DNA of 37,236 nt, taken from positions 1 to 37,236 of the forward strand of contig NZ_JAAEDM010000049.1 in assembly GCF_018129065.1 (NCBI RefSeq), given 5' to 3'. Positions 1 through 8,643 of this stretch are shown one piece after another. Positions within the stretch are counted from its first letter, which is position 1. The number at the start of each line of letters is the position of its first letter. The stretch comes from Neoroseomonas soli (lineage in GTDB: Bacteria; Pseudomonadota; Alphaproteobacteria; Acetobacterales; Acetobacteraceae). The notes beneath the pieces are model-generated. The model saw only the letters and a list, made by a program, of their open reading frames with translations. It had not been told where the DNA came from and searched no databases. A program made the translations under genes and the position numbers.

Positions 1-218
1 CCGTGGTGGTCTCCGCAGAACCGGTGCGCGGCCGCTGCCCTGGCAGCGCGGTCGTGGACCGCTTCGCCGTCTGGCGCAACGGACCGCACGCCGTGTGGCT
101 GGAGGCGGACGGTGCGCGCGTGGTGTCGGACCGCGCCTGGCGCGGCGCGCGGCCCTGGGTGCCGCCGGTGCCCGAGCCGCGCGGGCGAGCGGATCTGCCG
201 CCCGCGCCGGTCGAATGA
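1..218 (+). CDS. comEC: ComEC/Rec2 family DNA uptake protein, C-terminal fragment (5' end outside window)
   Basis: Only the last 72 or so codons are in the window. The frame is open from base 1 and stops at TGA 216-218. The visible tail has an Arg-Cys-Pro-Gly stretch, then VVDRFAVWRNGPHAVWL, then RPWVPPVPEP, which resembles the soluble C-terminal end of ComEC, the polytopic membrane protein that passes single-stranded DNA into the cytoplasm during natural transformation. The neighbourhood supports this: comEC lies beside lexA in many Alphaproteobacteria. Here it converges on the lexA side, with a short gene relict between them. The membrane domain and metallo-beta-lactamase core lie upstream and cannot be checked, so the call rests on the tail motif and context. 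Confidence 0.8.
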   Translation, partial: VVVSAEPVRGRCPGSAVVDRFAVWRNGPHAVWLEADGARVVSDRAWRGARPWVPPVPEPRGRADLPPAPVE

Positions 219-222
219 CCCG

Positions 223-359
223 CTACAGGATGAACCACCCCGCCACCGGCGCGGTGCCGGAGTTGATCTGGATCGCGAAATCCGCCGCGCCGTCGCCGTT
301 CACGTCGCCCGTGGCGGCGAAGGCCAGCCAGCGCAGGCGTCCGCGCCGGATGCGGCCGT
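223..359 (-). pseudogene. Relict C-terminus of an RTX/serralysin-type secreted calcium-binding protein
   Basis: Reading from just past the lexA stop, this minus-strand frame gives about 45 codons ending at TAG (223-225). The peptide contains GDVNGDGAADFAI, a calcium-binding DxNxDGxxDF loop as in peptidase M10/serralysin C-terminal and FG-GAP-like domains. It ends in WFIL, like the hydrophobic C-terminal tails of type I secreted RTX proteins. There is no ATG. A GTG inside the loop could start a peptide of only 28 residues. The frame upstream runs out of register through lexA, so no larger gene remains. It fills the gap between the comEC and lexA stop codons almost exactly. I read it as the stump of a deleted gene; chance similarity is possible but unlikely given both the loop and the ending. 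Confidence 0.5.
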
Positions 360-1085
360 TCAGTACCGCCGCAGCAGCCCCACCAGCCGCCCCTGCACCT
401 TCACCCGGTCCGGCCCGAAGATCCGGGTTTCGTGCCGCGGATTGGCCGGTTCGAGGGCGACGGAATTGCCCCGCCGCCGCAGGCGCTTCAGCGTCACCTC
501 GTTCTCGTCCACCAGGGCGACGACGATGGCGCCGTTCTCGGCCGTGTCGGCGCGGTGGATGATGACCGTGTCGCCGTCCAGGATGCCGGCATCGACCATC
601 GAATCGCCGGCGACCTCGAGCGCGTAGTGATCCCCGTTGCCGAGCATGCCGGCGGGCACCTCGATGGAGGCGCCGTTGTCGCGCAGCGCCTCGATCGGCA
701 GGCCGGCCGCGATGCGGCCATAGAGCGGGAGGCTGACCGCGGTGGCATCGTTCGCCGCCTCGGCCGCCGGGCGGGGGGATGCCTGGGTGCCGAAGGCTCC
801 GCGGATGACATTCGGGCCGAGCGGCCCCTCGGCCGCGCGGGCGGCGGTCCGGCCGGCGCGCGGGGCCAGGTTCTCGGGCAGGCGGATGACTTCCAGCGCG
901 CGGGCGCGGTGGGCGCGGCGGCGCAGGAAGCCGCGTTCCTCGAGCGCCGTGATCAGCCGATGGATGCCCGACTTGGACTTGAGGTCCAGGGCGGCCTTCA
1001 TTTCCTCGAAGGACGGGGAGAAGCCGGTCTCGCGCAAATGGCGGTCGATGAACATCAGCAACTCGTGCTGCTTGCGCGTGAGCAT
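360..1085 (-). CDS. lexA: LexA repressor, SOS regulator (241 aa)
   Basis: LexA represses DNA-repair genes and cleaves itself when RecA filaments form on damaged DNA. The protein has the usual two-part build. Residues 1-65 form a winged-helix DNA-binding domain starting [13 protein letters not shown], as in most LexA proteins. After a variable linker, residues 118-241 form the S24 peptidase domain. Visible catalytic features are the Ala127-Gly128 cleavage site in GRIAAG, the nucleophile Ser162 in GDSM, and the general base Lys200 in VTLKR. The ATG at 1083-1085 is preceded by a strong GGAGGAGGGG ribosome-binding site (1090-1099). Longer readings of the frame run into the promoter and are rejected. 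Autoregulation is indicated by an SOS box overlapping its -10 element. The length is normal for alphaproteobacterial LexA. Confidence 0.97.
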   Translation of the reverse strand: MLTRKQHELLMFIDRHLRETGFSPSFEEMKAALDLKSKSGIHRLITALEERGFLRRRAHRARALEVIRLPENLAPRAGRTAARAAEGPLGPNVIRGAFGTQASPRPAAEAANDATAVSLPLYGRIAAGLPIEALRDNGASIEVPAGMLGNGDHYALEVAGDSMVDAGILDGDTVIIHRADTAENGAIVVALVDENEVTLKRLRRRGNSVALEPANPRHETRIFGPDRVKVQGRLVGLLRRY

Positions 1086-1123
1086 CCAGCCCCTCCTCCG
1101 TGCCGGGCCCCGCGAATCGGTCG

Positions 1124-1138
1124 GAACAAACCGGCAAC
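1124..1138. promoter_or_regulatory. Possible second, degenerate LexA box (GAAC-N7-CAAC)
   Basis: GAAC (1124-1127), seven bases, CAAC (1135-1138) has the SOS-box geometry with one mismatch. It lies between the main box and the lexA start, inside the likely 5' leader. It may be a weak second operator or chance. Confidence 0.4.
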
Positions 1139-1147
1139 CCTTGTGTT

Positions 1148-1162
1148 GTTCTAGAAAGGTTC
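1148..1162. promoter_or_regulatory. LexA operator (SOS box), GTTC-N7-GTTC
   Basis: GTTC (1148-1151), seven bases, GTTC (1159-1162) is an exact match to the direct-repeat LexA box of Alphaproteobacteria. It covers the -10 element of the lexA promoter, the expected position for autorepression. Confidence 0.88.
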
Positions 1163-1177
1163 CGGAGTCACCGTCAA
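1148..1177 (-). promoter_or_regulatory. lexA promoter (TTGACG-N18-TAGAAC)
   Basis: On the minus strand a -35 element TTGACG (1172-1177) is followed after 18 bases by a -10-like TAGAAC (1148-1153), 63 bp before the lexA ATG. The -35 overlaps the stop codon of the upstream Crp/Fnr gene. This is a sigma-70-like arrangement seen by eye, and the transcription start is not known. Confidence 0.6.
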
Positions 1178-1884
1178 TGGGATTCCCCTGTGGATGAACC
1201 GGTTGCGCGGCCGGGTGCAAGCGCGGTCCGGTCGCGCACGGTCGGTCCCTCGCTGCCGCCACGGCGGAGGGCCCCCTTCTCCTCGAGCGTGGTCAGCGTG
1301 CGCGAGAGCGTCTCGGGCGTCATGCCGAGCCGCGCGGCGATCGCGATGCGCGGTTCGGGCAGTGCGGCGGTGCCGGCGCCAGTCTCCTCCGAGACGCGGC
1401 GGGCGATGAAGCGGGCGACCCGGGCCTCCGCGCTGCGCAGCTTGAGGTCCACCACCTGGTCCACCATCAGCCGCCAGTGCCGCGCCAGCAGCTCGATCGT
1501 GGCGCCGGCCAGCGCGAGGTCGTCGCGCACGCCCGTGCGGAAGGATTCGGCCGGGATCATCAGCACCCGGATCTCCGTCAGCGCGACGGCCGAGGCGAGA
1601 TAGGGCAGCCGCAGCAACACCGCGGGGGCGAGGAAGACCTCTCCGGGGCCGAAGATCTCGACGATCGTCTTGCCGCCGGTCTCGGCCGCGGTCTGCAGGC
1701 CGATGCTGCCGGCAAGCAGCACGTGCAGGAAATCGGGCTGCTCCTCCTGCTCGAACACCACGGTCCCGCGCGGCAGCAACTGGGTGAAGGATAGGCGGAC
1801 GAGCTCCGCCATCGCAGCGTCGCCCGCCGCGCTGAAGAAGGTCGAGCGCCGCAGCAACTCCATGTTGCCAGATCGCGAGTCCAT
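1174..1884 (-). CDS. Crp/Fnr-family transcription regulator, DNR/NnrR-like (236 aa)
   Basis: The protein has a cyclic-nucleotide-binding-type beta-roll (about 12-125), a dimer helix (about 128-160) and a winged-helix DNA-binding domain whose HTH spans about 179-200. The recognition helix has Glu191, Ser194 and Arg195 (E-x-x-S-R), the FNR/DNR signature for reading TTGAT half-sites. The N-terminal cysteine cluster of oxygen-sensing FNR is absent, so it is more like DNR/NnrR (NO or N-oxide responsive) or FixK regulators; which signal it senses cannot be told from sequence. The ATG at 1882-1884 is preceded by GGGGGAGA; a second Met at codon 8 is less well placed. It is divergent from narK1, and each side of the gap carries an FNR-type box, indicating control of the nar operon and probable autoregulation. 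Confidence 0.9.
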   Translation of the reverse strand: MDSRSGNMELLRRSTFFSAAGDAAMAELVRLSFTQLLPRGTVVFEQEEQPDFLHVLLAGSIGLQTAAETGGKTIVEIFGPGEVFLAPAVLLRLPYLASAVALTEIRVLMIPAESFRTGVRDDLALAGATIELLARHWRLMVDQVVDLKLRSAEARVARFIARRVSEETGAGTAALPEPRIAIAARLGMTPETLSRTLTTLEEKGALRRGGSEGPTVRDRTALAPGRATGSSTGESH

Positions 1885-1944
1885 CGGCGTGCTCTCCCCC
1901 GCTTCCCGGTGGCGGTATCCGGCCAGGCTTCGTCAAGCGAGGCC

Positions 1945-1958
1945 TTGATATTCGTCAA
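1945..1958. promoter_or_regulatory. FNR/DNR box on the regulator side (TTGAT-ATTC-GTCAA)
   Basis: Matches the TTGAT-N4-ATCAA consensus at 9 of 10 defined bases. Its centre is about 67 bp before the regulator's ATG, so it probably mediates autoregulation. It lies in an AT-richer part of the gap. Confidence 0.7.
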
Positions 1959-2039
1959 TTTGAATCGTCGTTCTGCGCAAGCGATACCTTGTCGTGCTTG
2001 GTGCGGGAAGAAAAATCGCGCCAGCGAGCGCTGTTCGGC

Positions 2040-2053
2040 TTGATCTGGATCAG
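2040..2053. promoter_or_regulatory. FNR/DNR box on the narK1 side (TTGAT-CTGG-ATCAG)
   Basis: Matches TTGAT-N4-ATCAA at 9 of 10 defined bases. Its centre is about 67 bp before the narK1 ATG, consistent with an activator site near -41.5 and a short leader. No convincing -10 could be picked out. Confidence 0.72.
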
Positions 2054-2113
2054 TCCTGACGTAACCCCTCCCGGCCGACAAAGCCTCCGCCTTCGACGCA
2101 ATGGAGACGGGGC

Positions 2114-3484
2114 ATGCAGCAACAGGCAGCGACGCCGGACGCCAGTGGGCAGGCCCGCGCGCTATGGCTTTCCACCATCGCCTTCACGGTCTGCTTCGCG
2201 GCCTGGATGATCTTTTCGATCCTCGGCGTGCAGATAAAGAAGGACCTCAACCTTTCCGACTTCGAGTTCGGGCTCCTGGTCGGCACGCCGGTCCTGACGG
2301 GCAGCCTGATCCGCCTCGTGCTCGGCGTCTGGACCGACCAGTATGGCGGCCGGATCGTCTTTACCCTGGTGATGCTGACCGCCGCGGTCGCCACTTGGCT
2401 GCTCTCCTACGCCTACGACTACACGACCTTCCTGCTGGCAGCCCTCGGCGTCGGCATCGCGGGCGGGTCGTTTGCCGTCGGCATCGCCTATGTCTCGAAG
2501 TGGTACCCGAAGGAGAAGCAGGGCACCGCGCTGGGCATCTTCGGCGCCGGCAATGTCGGCGCGGCGGTGACCAAGTTCCTCGCGCCCATGATTATGGTCG
2601 CCTTCGGCTGGAAGGCGGTGGCGCAGATCTGGGCCATCGGCCTGGTGGTGATGGCGATCGTCTTCTTCTTCATGACGAAGGACGACCCGGACCTCGCGGA
2701 GCGGCGGCGGCGCGGCGTGAAGCCCGAGCCGTTCTCGGCGATGATGGAGCCGCTCAAGAACCAGCAGGTCTGGCGCTTCAGCCTCTACTACTTCTTCGTC
2801 TTCGGTGGCTTCGTCGCGCTCGCGCTCTGGCTGCCGCGCTACTACGTGGGCGTCTACGGGCTCGACATCATCAGCGCGGGCCTGCTCGGCGCGGCCTATT
2901 CGATCCCGGGCTCGCTGTTCCGCATCCTCGGCGGGACGCTGTCCGACAAGTACGGCGCGCGGAAGGTGATGTACTGGACCTTCTGGGGCTCGGTGGTCTG
3001 CACTTTCCTGCTCTCCTACCCCGCGACGCAATACGTCGTGAGCGGCATCCGCGGCCCGATCGAGTTCACCGTCGCGCTCGGCTTCATCCCCTTCATGGTG
3101 CTGACCATGGCGCTGGGCTTCTTCATGAGCCTCGGCAAGGCCGCGGTCTACAAGCACATCCCGGTCTACTACCCGGGGCGCGTCGGCAGCGTCGGCGGCG
3201 TGGTCGGGCTGATCGGCGGCCTCGGCGGCTTCGTCCTGCCCATCGCCTTCGGCGCGCTGAACGACCTCATCGGCGTCTGGACCAGCTGCTTCATGCTGCT
3301 GTTCCTGATCTCGGCGGTCAGCCTCGCCTGGATGCACGGCGCCATCCGCAGGATGGAGCAGGTCCAGCATCCCGACCTGCTCGGTCCGAAGGACCTCCCT
3401 GAACTCGAGGCTCTCCAGGGCCTCGCCGCCAGCCAGGCGCGCGCCGTGCCGGGCGGCGCCTCGACCAAGATCGCGGCGGAGTGA
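2114..3484 (+). CDS. narK1: NarK-type nitrate/nitrite transporter, first copy (456 aa)
   Basis: A major facilitator superfamily nitrate/nitrite porter of about 12 hydrophobic helices. The two glycine-rich nitrate signatures are visible: FGAGNVGAAVTKFLAP (first half) and GSVGGVVGLIGGLGGF (second half). The substrate-binding arginine pair of NarK is suggested by GSLIRLVLG near helix 2 and PGSLFRILGG near helix 8, each followed by a basic DxxGxR-like loop. It is the first gene of the nar operon, 61 bp beyond an FNR-type box; the ATG follows a purine-rich GGAGACGGGG. In NarK1-NarK2 pairs one protein is thought to be a proton-nitrate symporter and the other a nitrate/nitrite antiporter. Which is which is not settled by this sequence, so the 1/2 labels reflect order. 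Confidence 0.92.
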   Translation: MQQQAATPDASGQARALWLSTIAFTVCFAAWMIFSILGVQIKKDLNLSDFEFGLLVGTPVLTGSLIRLVLGVWTDQYGGRIVFTLVMLTAAVATWLLSYAYDYTTFLLAALGVGIAGGSFAVGIAYVSKWYPKEKQGTALGIFGAGNVGAAVTKFLAPMIMVAFGWKAVAQIWAIGLVVMAIVFFFMTKDDPDLAERRRRGVKPEPFSAMMEPLKNQQVWRFSLYYFFVFGGFVALALWLPRYYVGVYGLDIISAGLLGAAYSIPGSLFRILGGTLSDKYGARKVMYWTFWGSVVCTFLLSYPATQYVVSGIRGPIEFTVALGFIPFMVLTMALGFFMSLGKAAVYKHIPVYYPGRVGSVGGVVGLIGGLGGFVLPIAFGALNDLIGVWTSCFMLLFLISAVSLAWMHGAIRRMEQVQHPDLLGPKDLPELEALQGLAASQARAVPGGASTKIAAE

Positions 3485-3489
3485 CCGCC

Positions 3490-4866
3490 ATGAGCACTTC
3501 CGCAAAGGACACATCCGCCATGCAGCCCCAAGCCGCGGCGCGCGGCCCCTCCTGGCTCGCGCGCTGGCAACCCGAGGATGAGGCGTTCTGGGAAGCCGAG
3601 GGCAAGAAGCGCGCCTGGCGCACGCTGACGGTCACCACCGCCAGCCTGACCATGGCCTTCATCACCTGGTTCGTGGTGAGCGCCCTGGTCGTGCGCCTGC
3701 CGCAGGTGGGCTTCCGGCTGACCACCGGCCAGCTCTTCTGGCTGGCCGCCATGCCGGGCCTCGCCGGCGGCACGCTGCGCCTCGTGCACATGTTCCTCAC
3801 GCCGATCTACGGCACGCGGCATGTCGTCGCCTTCTCCACCGCCTCCCTGCTGCTGCCGCTGATCGGCTGGACCTATGCGGTGCAGGACATCACCACGCCG
3901 TTCTGGGTGCTGATGCTGCTCGCCTTCCTGGCGGGGCTGGGCGGGGGCAACTTCTCCTCCTTCATGCCCAGCACCTCGATGTTCTTCCCGAAGCGGCTGC
4001 AGGGCACGGCGCTTGCGATCCAGGCCGGCGTCGGCAATTTCGGCGTCAGCGTGGTGCAGTTCGTCACCCCCTGGATCATCGGCTTCGCGCTGGTGGGCAC
4101 CATGGGCGGCGACTCGCAGACCATGACCCGCGCCGGCCAGCAATCCAGCGTGTGGCTCCAGAACGCGACGCTGGTCTGGATCCCGATCACCGCGGCCTTC
4201 GCGCTGTGGTCCTGGGTGGCGCTGAAGTCCGTGCCCATCACCGCGAACATCCGCGAGCAGATGGACATCTTCACCAACGGCAACACCTGGGTCATGACCA
4301 GCCTCTACATCATGACCTTCGGCGCCTTCAGCGGGCTGTCGGGCACCTTCCCGCTGCTGATCCGCCAGGTCTACGGCCACCTGCCCGGCGCGCCGGACCC
4401 GCTGACCTACGCCTTCCTCGGCCCGCTGGTGGGTTCCGCCGCGCGCGTGCTGGCCGGCCCGGCCTCGGACAAGTTCGGCGGCGGCAAGGTGACGACCATC
4501 GCGGGCATCGGCATGGTTGCCTGCGCCATCGCCATTCCCTTCACCACCCATCCGCAAAGCATGGCGAGCTTCCCGATCTTCGTCATCGCGATGCTCGGCC
4601 TCTTCCTCTTCGCGGGCATCGGCAACGCATCGACGTTCAAGCAGATGCCGATGATCTTCCCGCCGCGCCAGGCCGGCGGCGTGATCGGCTTCACCGGCGC
4701 GATCGCCGCCTACGGGCCCTTCATCTTCGGCCTGCTCTTCGCCTGGGCCTTCGCGACCTACCAGAGCCCGGACATCGTCTTCTATGGCCTGGCCGCCTTC
4801 TTCGCCGTCAACGTCGCGCTGAACTGGCTGCTCTACGCCCGGCGCAACGCCCCCTACCCGTGCTGA
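3490..4866 (+). CDS. narK2: NarK-type nitrate/nitrite transporter, second copy (458 aa)
   Basis: A second MFS nitrate/nitrite porter, clearly related to narK1 but divergent. Nitrate signatures are GVGNFGVSVVQFVTP and GGVIGFTGAIAAYGPF. The expected arginines sit in GGTLRLVHMF and GSAARVLAGPASDKFGGGK. It has a hydrophilic N-terminal tail of about 45 residues before helix 1. The chosen ATG at 3490 has GGCGGAG eight bases upstream. A GTG at 3481 overlaps the narK1 stop, and an ATG at 3520 is also possible, so the start is uncertain by about 10 residues. Some Alphaproteobacteria such as Paracoccus fuse the two transporters into one protein. Here they are separate genes spaced by 5 bp, so translational coupling is likely. 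Confidence 0.92.
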   Translation: MSTSAKDTSAMQPQAAARGPSWLARWQPEDEAFWEAEGKKRAWRTLTVTTASLTMAFITWFVVSALVVRLPQVGFRLTTGQLFWLAAMPGLAGGTLRLVHMFLTPIYGTRHVVAFSTASLLLPLIGWTYAVQDITTPFWVLMLLAFLAGLGGGNFSSFMPSTSMFFPKRLQGTALAIQAGVGNFGVSVVQFVTPWIIGFALVGTMGGDSQTMTRAGQQSSVWLQNATLVWIPITAAFALWSWVALKSVPITANIREQMDIFTNGNTWVMTSLYIMTFGAFSGLSGTFPLLIRQVYGHLPGAPDPLTYAFLGPLVGSAARVLAGPASDKFGGGKVTTIAGIGMVACAIAIPFTTHPQSMASFPIFVIAMLGLFLFAGIGNASTFKQMPMIFPPRQAGGVIGFTGAIAAYGPFIFGLLFAWAFATYQSPDIVFYGLAAFFAVNVALNWLLYARRNAPYPC

Positions 4867-4894
4867 TCCACCAAGAAAGCCGGAGAGACAATCG

Positions 4895-7800
4895 ATGAGC
4901 CATTTCCTAGACCGCCTGACCTACTTCAAGAAGTATGCGGGCACCTTCTCCAACGGCCATGGTGACGTCACCACGGAAAGCCGCGCCTGGGAGGACGCCT
5001 ACCGCTCGCGCTGGGCGCACGACAAGATCGTGCGCTCCACCCACGGGGCGAACTGCACCGGGTCGTGCTCCTGGAAGATCTACGTCAAGGGCGGGATCGT
5101 CACCTGGGAGACGCAGCAGACCGACTACCCGCGCACGCGGCCCGGCCTGCCGAACCACGAGCCGCGCGGCTGTTCGCGCGGCGCGTCGTACTCCTGGTAT
5201 CTCTACAGCGCGAACCGCATCAAATACCCGATGATGCGCAAGCGCCTGGTCGCCATGTGGCGCGCGGCGAAGACGCAGTACGCGGACCCGGTGCTGGCCT
5301 GGAAGTCGATCCAGGACGACCCGGCGAAGCGGCACGAATACCAGTCCGCGCGCGGCATGGGCGGCTTCGTGCGCGTCAGCTGGGAGGAAGCGGAGGAACT
5401 CGTCGCCGCCGCCAACGTGCACACCGCGAAGCAGCACGGCCCGGACCGCATCTTCGGCTTCTCGCCCATCCCGGCGATGTCGATGGTCTCCTACGCCGCG
5501 GGCAGCCGCTACCTGTCGCTGATCGGCGGCGTCTGCATGTCGTTCTATGACTGGTACTGCGACCTGCCTCCGTCCTCCCCGCAGACCTGGGGCGAGCAGA
5601 CGGACGTTCCTGAATCGGCCGACTGGTACAATGCCGGCTTCATCATGATGTGGGGCTCCAACGTGCCGCAGACGCGCACGCCGGACGCGCACTTCATGGC
5701 CGAGGCGCGCTACCGCGGCACCAAGGTGGTGACCGTCACGCCCGACTATTCCGAGGCGTCGAAGTTCGCCGATCTCTGGCTGCACCCGAAGCAGGGGACG
5801 GATGCCGCGCTCGCGCTGGCGATGGGCCATGTGATCCTGTCCGAATGGCACGCGAAGGGCAGGGGCGACTACTTCATCGACTACTGCCGCCGTTATTCCG
5901 ACATGCCGATGCTGGTGATGCTGACGGAGAAGGACGGGCGCCTGGTGCCCGACCGGCAGCTGCGCGCGAGCGACCTGGTCGGCAATGCCGGCGAGGCGAA
6001 CAACCCGGACTGGAAGACCATCGCGATCGATGACGCGACGGGCAACCCCTACGTCCCGACAGGCTCCATCGGCTTCCGCTGGGGCGAGCAGGGCAAGTGG
6101 AACCTCGAAGGCCGCGACGCGAAGACGCTGGAGGCGGTGACGCCGCGCCTCTCGCTGCTCGGCGGGCAGTCCGCGAGCGTGACCTTCCCGTATTTCGGCG
6201 ACGGCGCGACGGCCTTCTTCAATCCGACGCAACTCGGCAACACCGTCACGCACGACGTGCCGGTGACGACCATCACGCTGGCCGATGGCAGCACCGCGAA
6301 GGTCGCGACCGTCTATGACCTGTTCCTCGCCAACTACGGCGTGGCGCGGGACGGCAGCGCGAACTACGACGCCATGGCGCCCTACACCCCGGCCTGGGCC
6401 GAGGCCGTCTGCGGCGTGCCGCGCCAGCAGATCGTCACCGTGGCGCGGGAATTCGCCGACAACGCCGAGAAGACCAAGGGCAAGTCCATGGTCATCCTCG
6501 GGGCGGCGCTGAACCACTGGTACCACTCGGACATGAACTACCGCGGCATCATCAACCTGCTGGTGATGTGCGGCTGCATCGGGCAGTCCGGCGGCGGCTG
6601 GGCGCACTATGTGGGGCAGGAGAAGCTGCGCCCGCAATCCGGCTGGATCCCGGTGGCCTTCGCGACCGACTGGTCGCGCCCGCCGCGGCAGCAGAATGCC
6701 ACCTCCGCCTGGTACGCGCACACCGACCAGTGGCGCTACGAGACGATCCAGGTGGCGGATCTGTTGTCGCCCACCGCGCCGAAGGCGATGACCGGCACGC
6801 TGATCGACTTCAACATCCGCGCCGAGCGCATGGGCTGGCTGCCCTCGGCCCCGCAGCTCACGCGCAACCCGCTGACCATCGCGGCGGAAGCCGAGAAGGC
6901 CGGCATGCCGGTGCCGCAATACGTGGCGCAGTCGCTGAAGTCCGGCACGCTCGAGATGTCCTGCGAGGACCCGGACCATCCGACCAACTGGCCGCGCAAC
7001 CTGTTCGTGTGGCGGTCGAACCTGCTCGGCTCCTCGGGCAAGGGGCACGAGTATTTCCTCAAGCACCTGCTCGGCACGCAGCACGGCGTGCAGGGCAAGG
7101 ACCTGGGCGAGCAGGGCTGGGCCAAGCCGGAAGAGGCCGCGTGGCATGACGAGGCGCCGAAGGGCAAGCTCGACCTGCTGGTGACGCTCGACTTCCGCAT
7201 GAGCACCACCTGCATGTACTCCGACATCGTGCTGCCCACGGCCACCTGGTACGAGAAGCACGACCTCAACACCTCGGATATGCATCCCTTCATCCATCCG
7301 CTGTCGGCGGCGGTGGACCCGGCGTGGGAGAGCCGCACCGACTGGGCGATCTTCCGCGGCATCGCCAAGCGCTTCTCCGCGCTGTGCAACGGTCATCTCG
7401 GCAAGGAGAAGGACACCGTCCTGACCCCGCTGATGCATGACAGCCCGGCCGAGCTCGGCCAGACGCACCTGGTGAAGGAATGGAAGAAGGGCGAGGTCGA
7501 GCCGATCCCCGGCAAGACCATGCCCGCCGTGACGGTGGTCGAGCGCGACTACCCGAACACCCATGCCCGCTTCACCTCGCTTGGTCCGCTGATGGACAAG
7601 CTGGGCAACAACGGCAAGGGCATGGCCTGGAAGACCGAGCACGAGGTGGAGTTCCTCCGCCACCTCAACGGCGAGGTCGAGGTCCCGGGCGTCGAAGGCA
7701 CGCTGGCGCGGATGGAAACCGACATCGACGCCTGCGAGACGCTGATGCACCTCGCCCCCGAGACCAACGGCCATGTCGCGGTGAAGGCGTGGGAATCGCT

Positions 7801-8629
7801 CGGCAAGTTCACCGGGCGCGACCACACGCACCTCGCGCGGCCGAAGGAGCACGAGGCGATCCGCTTCCGCGACGTGCAGGCGCAGCCGCGCAAGATCATC
7901 TCCTCCCCCATCTGGTCGGGGCTGGAGAGCGAGGAGGTCTGCTACAACGCCGGCTACACCAACGTGCATGAGCTGATCCCCTGGCGGACGCTCACGGGCA
8001 GACAGCAGCTCTACCAGGATCACCCCTGGATGCTGGCCTTCGGCGAGGCGCTTTGCCTCTACCGCCCGCCGGTGGACCTGCGCGCGACGGGGCCGATGCA
8101 TGGCGTGAAGCCGAACGGCAACAAGGAGCTCCCGCTCAACTTCATCACCCCGCACCAGAAGTGGGGCATCCACAGCGTCTATACGGACAACCTGTTGATG
8201 CTCACCCTCTCGCGCGGTGGTCCGATCGTGTGGCTGTCCGAGGTGGATGCGGCGGAAGCCGGCATCGAGGACAACGACTGGATCGAGGCCTTCAACACCA
8301 ACGGCGCGCTCTGCGCCCGTGCGGTCGTCTCCCAGCGCGTCCCGAAGGGGATGGTCATGATGTACCACGCGCAGGAGAAGATCGTGAACGTGCCGGGCAG
8401 CGAGATCACGCATGCCCGCGGCGGCATCCACAACTCCGTCACGCGCTGCACGATCAAGCCGACGCACATGATCGGCGGCTACGCGCAGCTCGCCTATGGC
8501 TTCAACTACTACGGCACGATCGGCACCAACCGCGACGAGTTCGTCCTCGTGCGGAAGATGGCGAATGTCGAGTGGCTGGACGGACCCCGGGTCACGCCGC
8601 AGGCGGCTGACCTCAAGGCAGCCGAATAA
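4895..8629 (+). CDS. narG: Respiratory nitrate reductase alpha subunit NarG (1244 aa)
   Basis: The catalytic subunit of membrane-bound nitrate reductase reduces nitrate to nitrite in the cytoplasm at a molybdenum bis-MGD centre. The FS0 iron-sulfur cluster ligands are visible as His50, Cys54, Cys58 and Cys93, each one residue later than in E. coli NarG. The molybdenum ligand is Asp223 in the sequence YDWYCDLPP (Asp222 in E. coli). Length matches the family (about 1245). The N-terminus MSHFLDRLTYFKK resembles E. coli SRFLDRFRYFK, the vestigial Tat-like segment, consistent with a cytoplasm-facing NarGH. It follows narK2 by 28 bp with a CCGGAGAGA ribosome-binding site and precedes narH by 14 bp. 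No frameshift or missing ligand was seen. Confidence 0.98.
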   Translation: MSHFLDRLTYFKKYAGTFSNGHGDVTTESRAWEDAYRSRWAHDKIVRSTHGANCTGSCSWKIYVKGGIVTWETQQTDYPRTRPGLPNHEPRGCSRGASYSWYLYSANRIKYPMMRKRLVAMWRAAKTQYADPVLAWKSIQDDPAKRHEYQSARGMGGFVRVSWEEAEELVAAANVHTAKQHGPDRIFGFSPIPAMSMVSYAAGSRYLSLIGGVCMSFYDWYCDLPPSSPQTWGEQTDVPESADWYNAGFIMMWGSNVPQTRTPDAHFMAEARYRGTKVVTVTPDYSEASKFADLWLHPKQGTDAALALAMGHVILSEWHAKGRGDYFIDYCRRYSDMPMLVMLTEKDGRLVPDRQLRASDLVGNAGEANNPDWKTIAIDDATGNPYVPTGSIGFRWGEQGKWNLEGRDAKTLEAVTPRLSLLGGQSASVTFPYFGDGATAFFNPTQLGNTVTHDVPVTTITLADGSTAKVATVYDLFLANYGVARDGSANYDAMAPYTPAWAEAVCGVPRQQIVTVAREFADNAEKTKGKSMVILGAALNHWYHSDMNYRGIINLLVMCGCIGQSGGGWAHYVGQEKLRPQSGWIPVAFATDWSRPPRQQNATSAWYAHTDQWRYETIQVADLLSPTAPKAMTGTLIDFNIRAERMGWLPSAPQLTRNPLTIAAEAEKAGMPVPQYVAQSLKSGTLEMSCEDPDHPTNWPRNLFVWRSNLLGSSGKGHEYFLKHLLGTQHGVQGKDLGEQGWAKPEEAAWHDEAPKGKLDLLVTLDFRMSTTCMYSDIVLPTATWYEKHDLNTSDMHPFIHPLSAAVDPAWESRTDWAIFRGIAKRFSALCNGHLGKEKDTVLTPLMHDSPAELGQTHLVKEWKKGEVEPIPGKTMPAVTVVERDYPNTHARFTSLGPLMDKLGNNGKGMAWKTEHEVEFLRHLNGEVEVPGVEGTLARMETDIDACETLMHLAPETNGHVAVKAWESLGKFTGRDHTHLARPKEHEAIRFRDVQAQPRKIISSPIWSGLESEEVCYNAGYTNVHELIPWRTLTGRQQLYQDHPWMLAFGEALCLYRPPVDLRATGPMHGVKPNGNKELPLNFITPHQKWGIHSVYTDNLLMLTLSRGGPIVWLSEVDAAEAGIEDNDWIEAFNTNGALCARAVVSQRVPKGMVMMYHAQEKIVNVPGSEITHARGGIHNSVTRCTIKPTHMIGGYAQLAYGFNYYGTIGTNRDEFVLVRKMANVEWLDGPRVTPQAADLKAAE

Positions 8630-8643
8630 GGGAGACCGGGACA

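Noticed and set aside
3169..4557. Long minus-strand frames opposite narK1 and narK2
   Set aside because: Low-complexity His/Glu/Arg/Asp-rich translations typical of antisense shadows; the plus-strand genes have clear motifs.
2114..4866. A fused NarK1-NarK2 protein as in Paracoccus
   Set aside because: narK1 ends in a proper TGA at 3482-3484 and narK2 has its own starts; there is no sign of a frameshift joining them.
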